Of a DNA stretch of 64,000 nt, positions 1 to 11,741 are shown in pieces. Position numbers and translations under genes: made by a program. The notes beneath the pieces were generated by a model. That model ran no database searches and had not been told where the DNA came from. It worked only from the letters and a program-made list of their open reading frames with translations. Source of the DNA: Toxorhynchites rutilus septentrionalis (Eukaryota; Arthropoda; Insecta; Diptera; Culicidae); the NCBI RefSeq assembly GCF_029784135.1, contig NC_073745.1:162081335-162145334 (forward strand). Reading direction: 5' to 3'. Position 1 is the first letter of the stretch. The number at the start of each line of letters is the position of its first letter.

Positions 1-696
1 TGATACGAGAGGATGTGCTCTTTGGCAGTTGTCAGTTATTAAATCAAGGAAATGTACCAGGTTCGAATGTGTTGTCTAATTTAAGTTAGTTGTTGTTAGT
101 TGTCGAAAATTTGGATTAATATATGGTAGAAGCTAAAACAAATAACGGTTAGTAAGTTCTATGAAATATTTTTTTTGACGTAGGACTACGTCTAACCGGA
201 AGATATAGGGAGTGAAATGAAAATCTAGGCACTGAACAAGTAGGAAAAAATGCAAGATTTGGAACGCTTATTACTCGAGCATTTCTCAATAGATCGCAAA
301 GGTATTTGCATCAATTGATAGGAAATATATCTACGCATCTATCATAACGAATAACATTTAATTTTTCTTGAGATAAACAATTGAATAATTGTGAAATATC
401 AAGCATTGTCCAAATGCACTATGTGCCCATTTTTGATTGGTCCATTTTGTGCTCCTCAAATCGTACCGACCAAAACGGGCAATCAGAGCAGCAGCGAAAT
501 ACAACGAAGCACAATTGGAAAGGAAGAAGAAAAAAATATGAACGAAACATTGGTCGCAGTCTCACACATGCGTAATTCTCGAGCCAGCCATTCAGCTTAA
601 AAATCCCCGCTCCGCTGCCGTAACGATCATTCTCATCCAAACCGTACACCACATCGTTTCGCATCACAACACATCAACAAACCAACACAAGCAGCC
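1..696. other. Upstream flank of histone pseudogene unit
   Basis: No gene is recognisable here. The stretch is AT-rich and leads into the first H2A pseudogene. At 177-192 there is a near-palindrome, GACGTAGGACTACGTC, with 7-bp arms and a 2-bp centre; its core recurs elsewhere in the window. Inverted CCAAT motifs (ATTGG) occur near 436 and 514, in the position expected for a histone promoter. The roughly 30 bases before 697 resemble the bases before the second H2A copy near 2060, so the two copies share 5' untranslated sequence. Small open frames here have no recognisable domains. Confidence 0.5.
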
Positions 697-926
697 ATGT
701 TTGGACATGACAAAGGAGGAAAAGTGAAGGGAAAGGCAAAATCCCGCTCGAACAGTGTTGGTCTCCAGTTCCCCGTAGGTGTATCCGCCAATTGCTCCGC
801 AAGGGCAGCTAGGCCGAGCGCGTTAGTACCAGGGCACCAGTCCACCTAGCCGCCGTTATACAGTTTCGGCCGCCGAAGTGATCGAGTTGGCTGGCAAAGC
901 TGCTCGCGACGATAAGAAAACCCGCA
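697..926 (+). pseudogene. Histone H2A pseudogene, copy 1
   Basis: This is a decayed core histone H2A, the nucleosome subunit that pairs with H2B. From an ATG at 697 the reading keeps the H2A start (GGKVKGKAKSRS, then GLQFPVG). One frameshift follows near residue 30. The next frame gives the RKG..AER..PV.LAAVI block with a TAG where NYAER should be. A second shift restores AAEVIELAGKAARDDKKTRI. Homology ends abruptly at about 926, so the C-terminal half, with the acidic-patch and tail regions, is missing. Bases 927-1075 match the sequence after H2A copy 2, so both copies lost the same segment. No histone stem-loop is visible downstream of this copy. It is certainly non-functional. Identification as canonical H2A rather than H2A.V rests on the KVKGKAKSRS N-terminus. 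Confidence 0.85.
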
Positions 927-1480
927 TTCAGAACAGACCACATTCGGTTCGGTGGACATCAAGACAACAACGGGCAGTTGCAGCGAGTGGCGAGTGGCAA
1001 ACGCAATCACAAAACAGCAGCAGGTAGCAGAAGAAAAAAGTTTGTTCTTTATACAAACTGCTCTGGTGGCAAATCCAGAACAAGGCGGCATCGAGGGCGA
1101 GGGCTAATTGGACAGACCTGTAATGTGACATATTTAGTTGGACATTTTTGTAAACATAAAGTTGGGAGCCTAATTATGACCCAACATGTCCCAAGCTGGA
1201 TGGGAAGAAATTTTGCAACTGTGGAAGCTGTACCACTGTCATCGCAAATGTTCAATTACAGGTTAAAATCGTCTTCAATGCGACACTGAGTGGTGCTTCG
1301 GCATATCGCATTAAATGTAATTTACAGTACAACATGTCCCAAGCTGGATGGGAAGAAATTTTCCAACTGTGAATCCTGTGGCGAGTGGCAAACGAAATCG
1401 CTAAACACGTTTAGCCGAACAAGATGAGGATATCGAGTGATAACAAAACAATAAACTCTTTAGATTAAAGATGATTTTGT
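927..1480. other. Region between H2A copy 1 and H2B pseudogene
   Basis: Bases 927-1075 are homologous to those after H2A copy 2 (2289-2420), including a shared GTTTGTT..TATACA..CTGCT block, and probably derive from the H2A 3' region. A 42-bp direct duplication (41 matches) lies at 1182-1223 and 1330-1371. A GGCGAGTGGCAAACG motif at about 986 recurs near 1380. There is no coding sequence; the open frame at 978-1289 covers this 3' region and is not a gene. Confidence 0.5.
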
Positions 1481-1496
1481 GGTCCTGAAAAGGGCC
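1481..1496 (-). terminator. Histone mRNA 3' stem-loop of the H2B pseudogene
   Basis: Read on the minus strand this is GGCCCTTTTCAGGACC, the replication-dependent histone 3'-processing stem-loop: a six-base stem and TTTC loop, with one C-A mismatch in the stem. It lies about 25 bases past the H2B stop codon at 1521-1523, the normal spacing. In a live gene it would bind SLBP and direct U7-dependent cleavage. Its presence shows this was a genomic, replication-dependent gene and not a polyadenylated retrocopy. Confidence 0.85.
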
Positions 1497-1520
1497 CTTT
1501 TTTGGGTTTGCTCCGAATCT

Positions 1521-1881
1521 TTATTTGGTGCTAGTATACTTTTTCACCGCTTTGGTACCTTCGGAAACGGCATGCAAGTTCACCGGGCAGCAACAGACTG
1601 ATTGCGATCTGAATTTCCCACGCCGTAATGGTTAACCGCTTATTGTAGTGGGTCAGACGTGAGGCTTCCGCTACGATACGCTCAAGGATGCATTGACGAA
1701 GCTCATGACGCTCATCGCCTTCGATGAGAAACCGATGTCGGAATGATCCTAATTCAGCACCTTATGATGTAGATAGCATATGATCCCTTCTCCTTCTTTT
1801 TGTCGGTTTCCGAGATATTCTTCTGCGCCGTACCGAACTTTTTGGCGGCTTTTCCACTATTCCACTAGTCTTCGGTGCCTT
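1521..1881 (-). pseudogene. Histone H2B pseudogene
   Basis: This is a decayed histone H2B on the minus strand. The expected start codon is AAG at 1879-1881 instead of ATG, followed by PKTSG. Shifted frames then give [70 protein letters not shown] and [16 protein letters not shown] with a stop at 1521. That covers nearly the full length of about 123 codons. At least three frameshifts and one TAG (after KVLN) disrupt it. A histone stem-loop follows. It faces away from H2A copy 2 across about 180 bp, the classic divergent H2B-H2A layout of arthropod histone repeats. It is non-functional. Confidence 0.88.
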
Positions 1882-2059
1882 TGTGTTTGAACAAATTTTT
1901 TTGCCATCGCTGCCTTTTAACGCTCATTCGTTCGTCTCGTTGGACTCGTCCCTTTGGCTGAGTCTGCTGATTTGTCTCTATCCTGTGAGCGTGTACCGCT
2001 AAAGTACAAAACGCGCGGACCCGGATCGCATAACATCAACAAAGCAACACAAGCAGCAA
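1882..2059. promoter_or_regulatory. Former divergent H2B/H2A promoter
   Basis: About 178 bp separates the start of H2B (leftward) from the start of H2A copy 2 (rightward), matching the short shared promoter of histone H2A-H2B pairs. The assignment rests on position. I see no clear TATA or CCAAT box left in this copy. Confidence 0.45.
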
Positions 2060-2288
2060 CGTGGACGTGACAAAGGAGGACAAGTTAAGGGAAAGGCAAA
2101 GTCCCACTTGAATCGTGCAGGTTTGCAATTCCCTGTTGGTCGCATTCACTGACTGCTCCGCAAGGGTAACAAGGCCGAACGGATTGGTGCCGGAGCACCA
2201 GTATACCTAAAAGCGATTACAGAGTTTCGGCCGCCGGAGTGCTTGAGTTGGCTTGCAAAGCTGCTCACGACAATAAGAAAACCATCCT
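2060..2288 (+). pseudogene. Histone H2A pseudogene, copy 2
   Basis: This is a second decayed H2A. The ATG is lost (ACG, followed by an apparent 2-bp deletion), then [28 protein letters not shown], a TGA, LLRKGNKAERIGAGAPVYL and, after a frameshift, AAGVLELACKAAHDNKKT. Homology to H2A stops at the same point as in copy 1. It is followed by a shared, non-H2A-like tail and then a histone stem-loop at 2432-2447. The N-terminal half is less damaged than in copy 1. The shared breakpoint suggests that truncation came before the duplication, or that both derive from one chimeric unit. Confidence 0.85.
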
Positions 2289-2431
2289 ACAGAACATACC
2301 ACATTCGGTTCGGTGGCAACAACTAGTTCCAGCGAGTGACAAACGTAATCGCAAAACGGCAGCGGGTAGAAGAAGGAAAAAGTTTGTTTATACAGACTGC
2401 TTTGGTGGCAAAACCAGCCACCGTAAAACAC

Positions 2432-2447
2432 GGCGCTTTTCAGGGCC
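2432..2447 (+). terminator. Histone mRNA 3' stem-loop of H2A copy 2
   Basis: GGCGCTTTTCAGGGCC is a histone 3'-end hairpin with one stem mismatch. It is followed about 10 bases on by a purine-rich CAAAGAAGAG, in the place and style of a histone downstream element bound by U7 snRNA. It marks the former 3' end of the H2A unit. Confidence 0.8.
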
Positions 2448-2554
2448 ATTGACCTTTTCAAAGAAGAGTTATTAAAAGTTATTCACAATACCAATGCATT
2501 CTAAAGGGACATAATATGACATGTAATTTTTTTTTCCAAAATATATATTTTTAT

Positions 2555-3180
2555 AAAGGCTCATATGGCGTTAGCCTCACGGGGCCGGGAGTTCAATACA
2601 ATTTTTCTTATTATCTATGTTAGTAATATGTAACCGATTACTCGCGGTTGGCTCGAGGTTAGTATTACAAGTGTTTTCGTAATTGGGATGTTGTTGTCTC
2701 CAATGCTCTGTACGTGTGCCCGACACGGGATACTTCCTATTGGGATGCAGCTGACCATTAATCAGCAACGCCCCCCTAGTCTGTACCTCATATCTAGCGT
2801 GGTGCGTCTTTCTCGACTCGAGGAATCCAGGATAGAATGGTCACTAGCCGGCGCAATCATCAGTTCGTGTAGAGTTGTCATGAGCGGTACAACCTTTGGC
2901 TCTTGTTGAATGATCAGTGGACTGCACAACCTTTGGCCCGTGTATCTGTAAAGAGTGTGTGTATGTATTGCCGCGACTAAGTAAAAGTTTATCGATCGGG
3001 TAGGAGGGATATGAAACGGGGACACAACGAAGGAAACATCATTAAACGTTGACATCGGCGTTTCTGAGGAACAGGTATAGATGAAGCAGAAGATCAGGAT
3101 CACGGCTACCTAAGATATCCCGGACGGGGATATCCGATTGTCTGCCTTGTGCTCTTAGTGCTCTAGAGAGCTGAGAGCTG
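2555..3180 (-). mobile_element. 3' tail fragment of an I-like LINE (copy A)
   Basis: This is a fragment of the same family as the segments at 16590-17795 and 23160-28340, shown by long shared blocks (for example around 2766-2850, 16872-16955 and 23170-23270). It carries the 3' UTR and roughly the last 40 codons of ORF2, ending in a RSD/DIPVRDILGSRDPDL-like stretch. The element's 3' end is at the left, near AAGGCTCATATGGCG; the breakpoint at the right is about 3180. It is 5'-truncated, as is typical of target-primed reverse transcription, and not functional. Confidence 0.75.
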
Positions 3181-5225
3181 AATTATTTTGTTTATGCTTG
3201 TTTTTGAGCTTATCGGTGGTTAGTGTTTTTTAAATTGATCATTCAGCTTTCACAAACCCATATATGGTTTCCGGATGAAAAATGGGTTCAAATTACAACA
3301 CATTGTATGCAGGATGGCATTAACGAATTTTCTCAATAGCAAGGACTGCTTTCTTTGGTTGATAACTGATGTTGAAAATTGACTGACGTTACATCTGCAT
3401 TGTATAGAAAAATAACTAAGGAGCAACATGATGAGCTATGTATTTCCTGCTGCTCTGTTCTTATTTTAAAGGACTTTAATCCGAAGGTCATCCGTCCCTG
3501 TATTTACTGTTGGTTTTTCAGAACGCTTATAGCTCGTTTATTTCTCGACAGATCGTAGAGTTCGCCTCCAAAACCTCAGTTCTTTTTCATTTTTATTTAC
3601 TTTGTTTGCGGAGACTACAAATCTTACAATTCATTCGTCTCCGAAACCACAGTTAAGGTACGGTAATGTGCTCAATAGTGAAATATATGATAGTGAATGA
3701 GCTGATGACTACCTATGCATTCCCTATCACAGCCATCATTTTGATTGTACGATATGTGTATACGCCAAAAGATGCCCGGCGTTGAACATTGAATAAGGAC
3801 AAAGCCTTCAGAAAAAACAATGTATTTAAAATATATATTTAGAAAAAGCTGTCCCCTTTGTATAGTCCTACGTCACTCCGGTTATGTCCCTGACATTACC
3901 CACCCGTCTTTTTCCCTGACTGATTCGTTGGATTTGTAAATGTTCTACAAATAAAATATATTCTGAGGAACAGCTCCTTCCCAGTGTAGCAGTACTTGTG
4001 CTTTTTTTGCACAATAATGTTTTAGTTTTTTTAACAACACGACTTCATTATATTTGAGGTTCGTTCCTGTACATAAAATTCTCCAGCATGAAAAGCATTA
4101 TTTACTTAAGATAGCTTGTTCGTGGCATTCGCTTTAAAAAGATTCTTTCTTGCTAGAATATAGATGTTGAACCGGTATTCTAGATTAAAATGCATCACAA
4201 GATAGAAACGCTAGACATATCTTCCGGTATTCCAGAATAATTTTAGTGTCCGATAATCTTGGTAATATAGGTAATAGATCATGAAATTTACATAAAGTCA
4301 GTGCTAATTTCACAGTTTATTCGAATAATATTTGACGGAGTTACACCACTTCAAAGTTGAGCAAAAAATTCCAATCCTTCTTATTTTTTCTACCCGCTTT
4401 GTATACAAGTATGTGCGTGTGTTTCCAAAAGAATATAACAATTCTGACTAATAGAGCGTCTTACAGCTGTCATCATTATGTGAATTCTAATTCATATCCT
4501 TACTGGCCCAGATTTCTGGCGAAAAGATTTGCAGCCTAAACGTAAATCATTTAGCTCGCCAAGATTTTTCATCCGTCTTCATCTCGTTTATCAATAAGCG
4601 TCTATACCGTGGATTTGGTGTGATGTAGCGATGATTTGTAACAATTTCTTAGAATGAGTATGAGTTTCTTTATACCGTTCAAGCCGTTCGGTGCTGGCGG
4701 TTGAATTTCTATGGAATGGCGGATTGATGATAATGGAAACAGAAGACTAACGTCGTGTATTTAGAAAAGAGCGCATTCGACGTGGATGCTGCGGGATAAA
4801 AATTGTAACTTTTATTGTTTGCTGATGGAAAAAACAGGAACTGTGGAAAATTGACTACGTGATAAGAATCATTCAGTGTCGGCGCTCGTATGTATTGTAG
4901 GGAAATAAAAATTAGAGCTCGCAATCAGAAAGGCAAAAGTGAACTGTTGTAACCATACGGGGATGGACCGAGGATGTACTCTCTCACCATCATTCGCAAG
5001 ATGAATGGCGAGATGATGGAAAAAAGTGTCGGTGCAATTTACAGTTGCTCGTGCTAAAACCCAACAGAGACGTGATAAATCTGGATGCCATACTCGTTTT
5101 TGTCTTTCTTGCGTTACGTTCAGATTAACACATCATTTTAATGTGGTACTGCATTGTTATGTGCAGTGCACAACACATTGCAAAAATAAATGAACTAAAT
5201 ACAAACTTCAATTATTCGTATTCGT
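3181..5225. other. Intergenic, no gene seen
   Basis: AT-rich sequence on both strands with only short open frames lacking recognisable domains. The block at 3524-3560 resembles 258-300 (GAACGCTTAT.. then CTCG), and 3863-3875 carries the TAGTCCTACGTCA core seen near position 180. No transposon protein is recognisable. Confidence 0.5.
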
Positions 5226-5447
<222 letters not shown>

Positions 5448-5532
5448 TAGGAGTACCGGTAAGTTTCTTGTTTCTTTCCAAAAATTAATGCTTTATTCTG
5501 CAAAAATGGTCACAAATTTAACATTCAAAGTA

Positions 5533-6364
5533 TTACCCATCGCTAGTCACAACTTTTTCCCATCTTTCTGGCAATTCACAGATCCTTTTGCGGAAATAAT
5601 CGTCGGCTAACCATGAATCTATCCAATTTTTGCCTTCATCAAAATTGGAGAAGTGCTGGTAAACCATGCCATGTTTCATCGATCGAAAAAGGTAGTAATG
5701 AGACGGAGCAATGTCTGGAGAATACGGCGGGTTGGATAAGACCTCCCATTTCAGCGTTTCCAAATATGTTTTGACCGGTTTCGCGACATGCGGCCGAGCA
5801 TTGTCGTGCTGCAAAATAACTTTATCGTGTCTTTGCTCGTATTGTGGCCGTTTTTCCTTCAGTACACGGCTCAAATGCATCAACTGTCGTCGGTAGAGGT
5901 CCCCCATAATGGTTTCATTGGTAAGGCCGAGGTATCCATACGTTGCCCGACGTTTAGGATTGTCGTAAAGGACCCACTTTTCATCGCCAGTAACGATTTG
6001 ATGCAAAAAACCCTTTCTTTTATGCCGTTGGAGCAGTTGTTCGCACGTGAAAAAACGGCGTTCGACGTCTCGTGACTTCAATTCATAAGGCACCCAATGT
6101 CCTATCTTTCGGATCTTTATCGAGTAAAGCCTGCAATTCTTAATCTTCAAACTATTTTTACGATCCGGAACGTTCTTCGTCTTCCAAGTCAAAATTACCA
6201 CTGCTAAACCGTGCAAACCACGTCTGACACGTTCGGTCTGTTGGAGCATGGTCATCATACTCTTCCACCTAAATGCGATGACTTTCCGCAGCTTTTTTCT
6301 TCATTTTGAAGTAATGAAGTAACACTCCCCGCAAAAACACTCTCGTTGGTACAAAATTGGACAT
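5533..6364 (-). pseudogene. Mariner-1 transposase, defective
   Basis: This is a mariner-family DD34D transposase remnant. It starts MSNFVPTR at 6364 and keeps the helix-turn-helix region (MKKKAAESHRI, WFARF.SGNFD), but with TAG where a Leu codon is expected, two more in-frame stops and a deletion of some 25-30 codons before GHWVPYELK. The catalytic core has VTGDEKW (first Asp) and HDNARPH (second Asp). The third Asp, 35 residues later, is replaced by His (APSHYYLF, codon CAT near 5692). About 35 codons between the WG..G region and ETI.GD are also missing. It ends [11 protein letters not shown] with TAA at 5533. It cannot be catalytically active. Confidence 0.85.
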
Positions 6365-6816
6365 ATTGTTTACGCTTCAACTTGTTGACATATACTGAAA
6401 AAGACGCGCAATGACAGTAGCTTTCCAACGAATGTCTGGAAATTTGATTCACTGAATTAATAATAATCAAGTTACGCCGGAGTTCCTTCCCTGATCTCAT
6501 CGGAGAAGGACGTGTTTTTCTTTCGCTGCAGAGTGGAAAGGAAGTATCAAGTTTTTTTTCTATTACTCTTTTGCTACCTATTTTTAAATAATTGTGTTTT
6601 ACAGGTATACATACTCGCCAGCACTCAGGATCTAAACAGGGCACCCATCGACTACCTGGACTAACATCGTCACCGGCTTACAGTCAGCTACCCAGCTTGT
6701 TGGAGTTACTCTTCGAAAACAGGTAGGCTAAATTCTGCTTTTTGCTACCCTTTTTTGCTTTTTCCTTCCTGTTTTTATCGTCCTCATTAACAAGAAATTC
6801 ATGTCTTGCTTTCACA

Positions 6817-8143
6817 ATGGAAGTGGATGTTACTAAACACCACAGTCCCCCTGCCCCTCCCATTCCTAATAATGAATCAACTATCCCGGAGCCGGGGAAC
6901 CCCGATCCACCATCGCAAACAGCTCCTCGGATTAAGTCGTATCCTGAAGATTCCGATGGACCTTACAATGTTTATTTTCGCCCCCGTCAGAAAGCTTTGA
7001 GAATTTTGACAATAGCCAGAGAACTCAAAAAGAATTTCAGCACGGTCGATTCGATAAAACTAATTAGACAGAACAAGCTTCGCGTGGTTGTTAAAGACCG
7101 CAAGCAAGCCACTGAGATAACGCAATGCAAACTTTTTACGGAGGAATATTTTGTTTATATTCCTTCAAAAGATGTTGAAATTGATGGTGTCATCACCGAC
7201 CCTAGTCTAACGTGTGATGAAATATTACACGAAGGAAGGTCGAATCAAGAATGCCAATATTGATCATCTGAAGATACTTGCTTGCAAGAAATTGCATTTA
7301 GTATCTCATTCCGAAAAAGGGAAAGAGTACTTCGAATCAGGTTCGTTTCGAGTAACCTACCCGGAAAAGCTCTTCCACAATTTGTGGAAATTGAAAAGGT
7401 TTTGCTTCCGGTGGGCCTTTACGTACCTAAAGTGATGAGCAAGCAATTAGGGCATACAGACTCCCACTGCAGCAACAAGATACCGTTGTGCAAAATGTGG
7501 GGGGATGCATGAGGATAAATCATGCTCTAAAGATGCCGATAACTGCATTTTCTGCAAAGGAGAAGTTCACGATTATTCTGCGTGTCCAGCGTTTAAATCG
7601 CGGGAGGCAAAAGTTAAGAACTCTCTCAAACAACGATCCAAGACGACCTATGCTGAAATGCTCAAAAGGGCTGTGGCAAAAGAGACCCCTAATTCTGAAG
7701 CACAAGAGAACCCTTATGCAATTCTGCCAACCGATGATTGTGAAAATTTTACTTCCATTGAAGAAGCATTCATGTCAATACCGGGAGGCTCAAGAAAAAG
7801 AAAAATTTCTGCTCCTCTTACTCCTCCGACTCCTCGCCAGAAGCAAGAAAACTTTAAACCAACTGAGAAATTCTCTGGAAGTGATAAAACTCCAAAACAA
7901 ACACCTCCAAAGCAAACACCTCCTGGTTTTACTTCCCCGAGAACACAAAAAGACGTGAACACTCCGTCCGTGTCTTCCAAAGCTGGGTTATTTTCCCTTC
8001 CAAGTATTGCGGGTCACATTCTAGATGCTTTAAACATTCCCGAGCCCCTCAAAAGTATTATCATTAGTTTGGTTCCTGCATTATTTGCATTCTTGACAGA
8101 AAAATGGCCCCTCCTTGCAACCATTTTCTCTCTCGATGCCTAA
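6817..8143 (+). pseudogene. I-like LINE ORF1 (Gag-like, zinc-knuckle), frameshifted
   Basis: This is the RNA-binding ORF1 protein of the I-like LINE, which in live elements packages the RNA template. The ATG at 6817 (MEVDVTKHH) is preferred over an upstream start at 6742 that only adds a hydrophobic leader unlike the related copy. A Pro-rich N-terminus is followed by a GPYNVYFRP..KALRILTIARELKK domain matching the antisense copy near 28150. Frameshifts near 7220 and 7500 break the frame. The knuckle region follows (KQLGHTDSHC, CIFCKGEVHDYSACP), with the first Cys pair deleted and another Cys changed to Trp (CKMW). A KRSKTTYAEMLK-like segment and a hydrophobic C-terminus end at 8143, overlapping ORF2 by about 29 bases. 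Confidence 0.8.
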
Positions 8144-11100
8144 TTGTTCTATAAGCGATATAGATACAATTAAAGTTATTCAATGGAACTGCAGAAGTAT
8201 TAAACCCAAATTCGAATCGTTAAAATTTTTAGTCAACAATATAAGTTCTGACGTATTTGCTCTTTGTGAAACATGGCTTACCCCTGATGAGGATTTGAAT
8301 TTTCATGATTTTAACATTATCCGTTTAGACCGAAGAGACTCACACGGTGGCGTTCTTTTGGGGATCAAAAAATGCCATTCCTTCTATAAAATCCCATTAC
8401 CATCGCTTCTAGGAATCGAGGTAGTTGCTTGTCAAACCACGATAAGGGGAAAAGACCTATGCATTGCTTCTGTATATATTCTTCCCAGAGTTGGAATTTC
8501 ACGCAACCAACTCGATGGAATTATCGAGATTTTACCTGAACCCAAGTTAATATTGGGTGATTTCAATTCACATGGTGTGGCCTGGGGAGCACTATATGAT
8601 AATAATCGTTCCTCAATCATCTACGATCTATGCGATAATTTCAATTTATCAATTTTGAACACTGGCGAAGCTACAAGAGTACCCAAGCTCCCTGCAAGAG
8701 AAAGTACACTAGACTTGTCACTCTGTTCGTCTACTTTATCGTTAGATTGTATGTGGGAAGTAATCCAAGATCCTCACGGTAGCGATCACTTACCAATCCT
8801 TGTTTCTATTGCCAATGAGATGTGTCCACAGAAATTGGTCGAAGTTGTATACGATCTTACCCATAATATTGACTGGGAGAAATTTGCTAGTATTATATCA
8901 GAGAGCATCAATTCGACTCCTGAACTTCCACCTCTAGAAGAATATGATTTCATTGCTAGTTTGATTTACCACACTGCCATTCAAGCTCAAACGAAACGTT
9001 TCCCTGGTGCAAAACTTCGCCGACGTCCTGGTACTCCTTGGTGGGACAAAGAGTGCTCGGATGCTTATTTCAATAAATCCTCTGCTTTCAAAATTTTTCG
9101 CAAAAATGGCTCAATGAAAAATTTTGATAAGTATGAACTTTTGGAGACCAAATTCAAAAATCTTATTGGAGCGAAAAAACGCAGTTATTGGCGATGATAT
9201 GTCAATGGTTTGTCAAGGGAAACATCTATGAGTACCCTGTGGAACACAGCCAGGTGTTTGCGAAACCAAAACCATACAAACGAAAACAAAGAGTATTCAA
9301 ACCGATGGATTCTTGATTTTGCCAAAAAAAGTATGTCCAGATATTGTCCCTGCAGAAGACATATCTCGTAATACATCGTCTTCCAATAGTAATAACGACA
9401 CATTGTTTTCTATGACTGAATTCTCACTTGCACTTCTTTCGTGCAATAATTCAGCTCTTGGTTCCGATGGAATCAAATTTAATCTTTTGAAGAACCTTCC
9501 AAACGTCGCTAAGAAACGTTTTATAAGGTTATTTAATAAGTTTATTGAGCAAAATATTGTCCCTATCGAGTGGAAACAAATGAGAGTAATAGCCATTCAA
9601 AAACCGACTAAGCCAGCTTCCCACCATAACTCATACAGACCAATAGCCATGCTATCTTGCATCCGTAAGTTATTGGAAAAAATGATACTCCGACGTTTAG
9701 ACGAATGGGTTGAAGAGAATAACTTTTTATCAGATACGCAGTTCGGTTTCCGCAAGGGCAAAGGGACAAATGATTGTCTTGCGTTACTTGCTTCCGAAAT
9801 TTAGACGACCTTTGGTAATAAAAAACAGATGGCTTCTGTTTTCTTAGACATTAAAGGGGCGTTTGACTCAGTATCAATAAGAATTTTATCCGATAAACTT
9901 CACAACCATGGATTTTCACCAATTTTAAACAACTTTTTGTTTAATCTGTTATCCGAAAAGCACATGCACTTTTCTCATGGAAATTGTGCCGTTTCTAGGA
10001 CTGGCTACATAGGTCTCCCTCAAGGTTCTTGCTTAAGTCCTCTTCTGTATAATTTCTATATTAATGATATAGATGATCATCTTGCAGATGGATGTACTTT
10101 GAGGCAACTGGCAGATGATAGTGTTGTATCCATATCAGGTACTAGAACTATTGATTTGCAAAGACCGCTGCAAATTTCCTTAAATAATTTATCTACATGG
10201 GCTGTGAATCTAGGTATTGAATTCTCAACTGAGAAAACAGAAATGGTTGTATTTTCTAGGAAGCACCAACCTCCCGAACTTCTGCTTCAATTGTTCAACA
10301 AAACCATCGTTCAATCCACAAGCTTCAAATATCTTGGAGTTTGGTTTGATGCTAAATGTACATGGGGAAAACATATTGCGTATCTGAATAAAAAATGTCA
10401 ACAGAGAACAAATTTTCTCCAGACAGTTACTGGAACATGGTGGGGTGCTCATCCAGAAGACCTAATTCGGCTGTACAAAACTACAATTCTGTCAGTCATG
10501 GAATATGGTTCGTTTTGTTTCTGTTCGGCTGCTAAAACCCACATCATTAAACTGGAGAGGATACAGTATCGTTGCTTGCGTTTAGCCTTAGGGTGCCCTA
10601 TCGCTTCTTAATCCGAAGCGAAATCATGAACCCATTAGTAATTGAGAATTGTAAGAAGCTTCTCGAGTTGACCCAACGGTCGAGATCCATGGATCTGTAC
10701 TTTCATTACATTTCTCAGGAAATAAAACCTTCAGCAGTCAATAATGTTAGCTTTCCGAACTTTTGCAGATCTTCCGTTGATTTCGATCTTTCTATGAAGG
10801 ACGAAACTCGAGACATTTCAGATCATCTTCGATCATCGTTAATCCCTAATATTTTCGCTTCAAAATATAACCATATCAATTCTTCAAGAATGTTTTTCAC
10901 TGATGGCTCAAGAATCAACGGATCCACTGGTTTTGGTATCTTTAATAAACATTTCACTAGCTTTCATAAACTTGAAGACCCTTGTTCAGTGTATGTTGCC
11001 GAACTGGCTGCAATATATCATGCAATTAAGACCATTGAGTACTTACCACCTGATCACTATTTTATTTTCTCGGATAGTCTTAGCAGTATACAAGCCATTC

Positions 11101-11741
11101 AATCCTTGAAACAACAGACGAGAGCATCATATTTTCTTATCGAAATTAGGAATGCATTGAATTCTCTTGTTGATAAAAGTATTCGAATCACTTTCATTTG
11201 GATTCCTTCCCATTGCTCTATTCCTGGTAATGAGAAAGCGGATACACTCGCAAAGATGGGTAGTATGCAGGGCACAGTTTTCGAAAGACAAATAGCGTAT
11301 CGGGAATTCTTCTCCATTTTCCGACAGCAGTCACTCACCAGTTGGCAAAACCAATGGAACAGAGATGACCTTGGGAGATGGCTATACTCTATTATCCCCA
11401 AAGTTTCAACGAAGGCCTGGTTTAAAGGGTTAGATCTTGACAGAAATTTTATTAGAACTATGTCCAGATTGATGTCCAATCATTCCGCGCTAAATGCGCA
11501 TCTCTTCCGCATAGGTCTTGCTACTAACAATTTATGCAATTGTGGTCAAGGACATCATGACATCGAGCACGTTGTTTGGTCATGTAATGAATTTTTCAAT
11601 GAAAGAATAAAACTGGTTGCCAATTTAGAGGCTCAAGGAGTACACTCACGCATGACAGTTCGCAATATCTTAGCTACTCGCGACCCTAATTTTATGTTCC
11701 CCATATATGTCTTCCTAAGAAGCGCTAATGTTATTATTTAG
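8115..11741 (+). pseudogene. I-like LINE ORF2 (endonuclease, RT, RNase H)
   Basis: This is the polyprotein that nicks target DNA, copies RNA and removes the template. Domains in order: APE endonuclease (VIQWNCRSI, CETWL, LGDFNSHG, GSDHLPI) at 8170-8830; RT from about 9400, with FLDIKGAFD, GLPQGSCLSP and LADD at 10108-10119; RNase H from about 10890, with TDGS, AELAAI, SDSLSS and NEKAD supplying the D-E-D-D residues; and a Cys/His C-terminus (CNCGQGHHDIEH..SC). Lesions are a TGA at 9195-9197, a TAG at 9802 where the sister copy has Gln, and a deletion of about 70 bp near 10600 that shifts the frame. The RNase H part is open from 10572 to 11741. It is inactive as it stands. Confidence 0.88.

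Noticed and set aside
978..1289. 103-codon plus frame after H2A copy 1
   Set aside because: Lies over the decayed 3' region of the histone pseudogene; the matching frame in copy 2 differs in length and sequence.
4357..4539. 60-codon frame with a hydrophobic start
   Set aside because: Short, no conserved motif, no neighbouring gene context.
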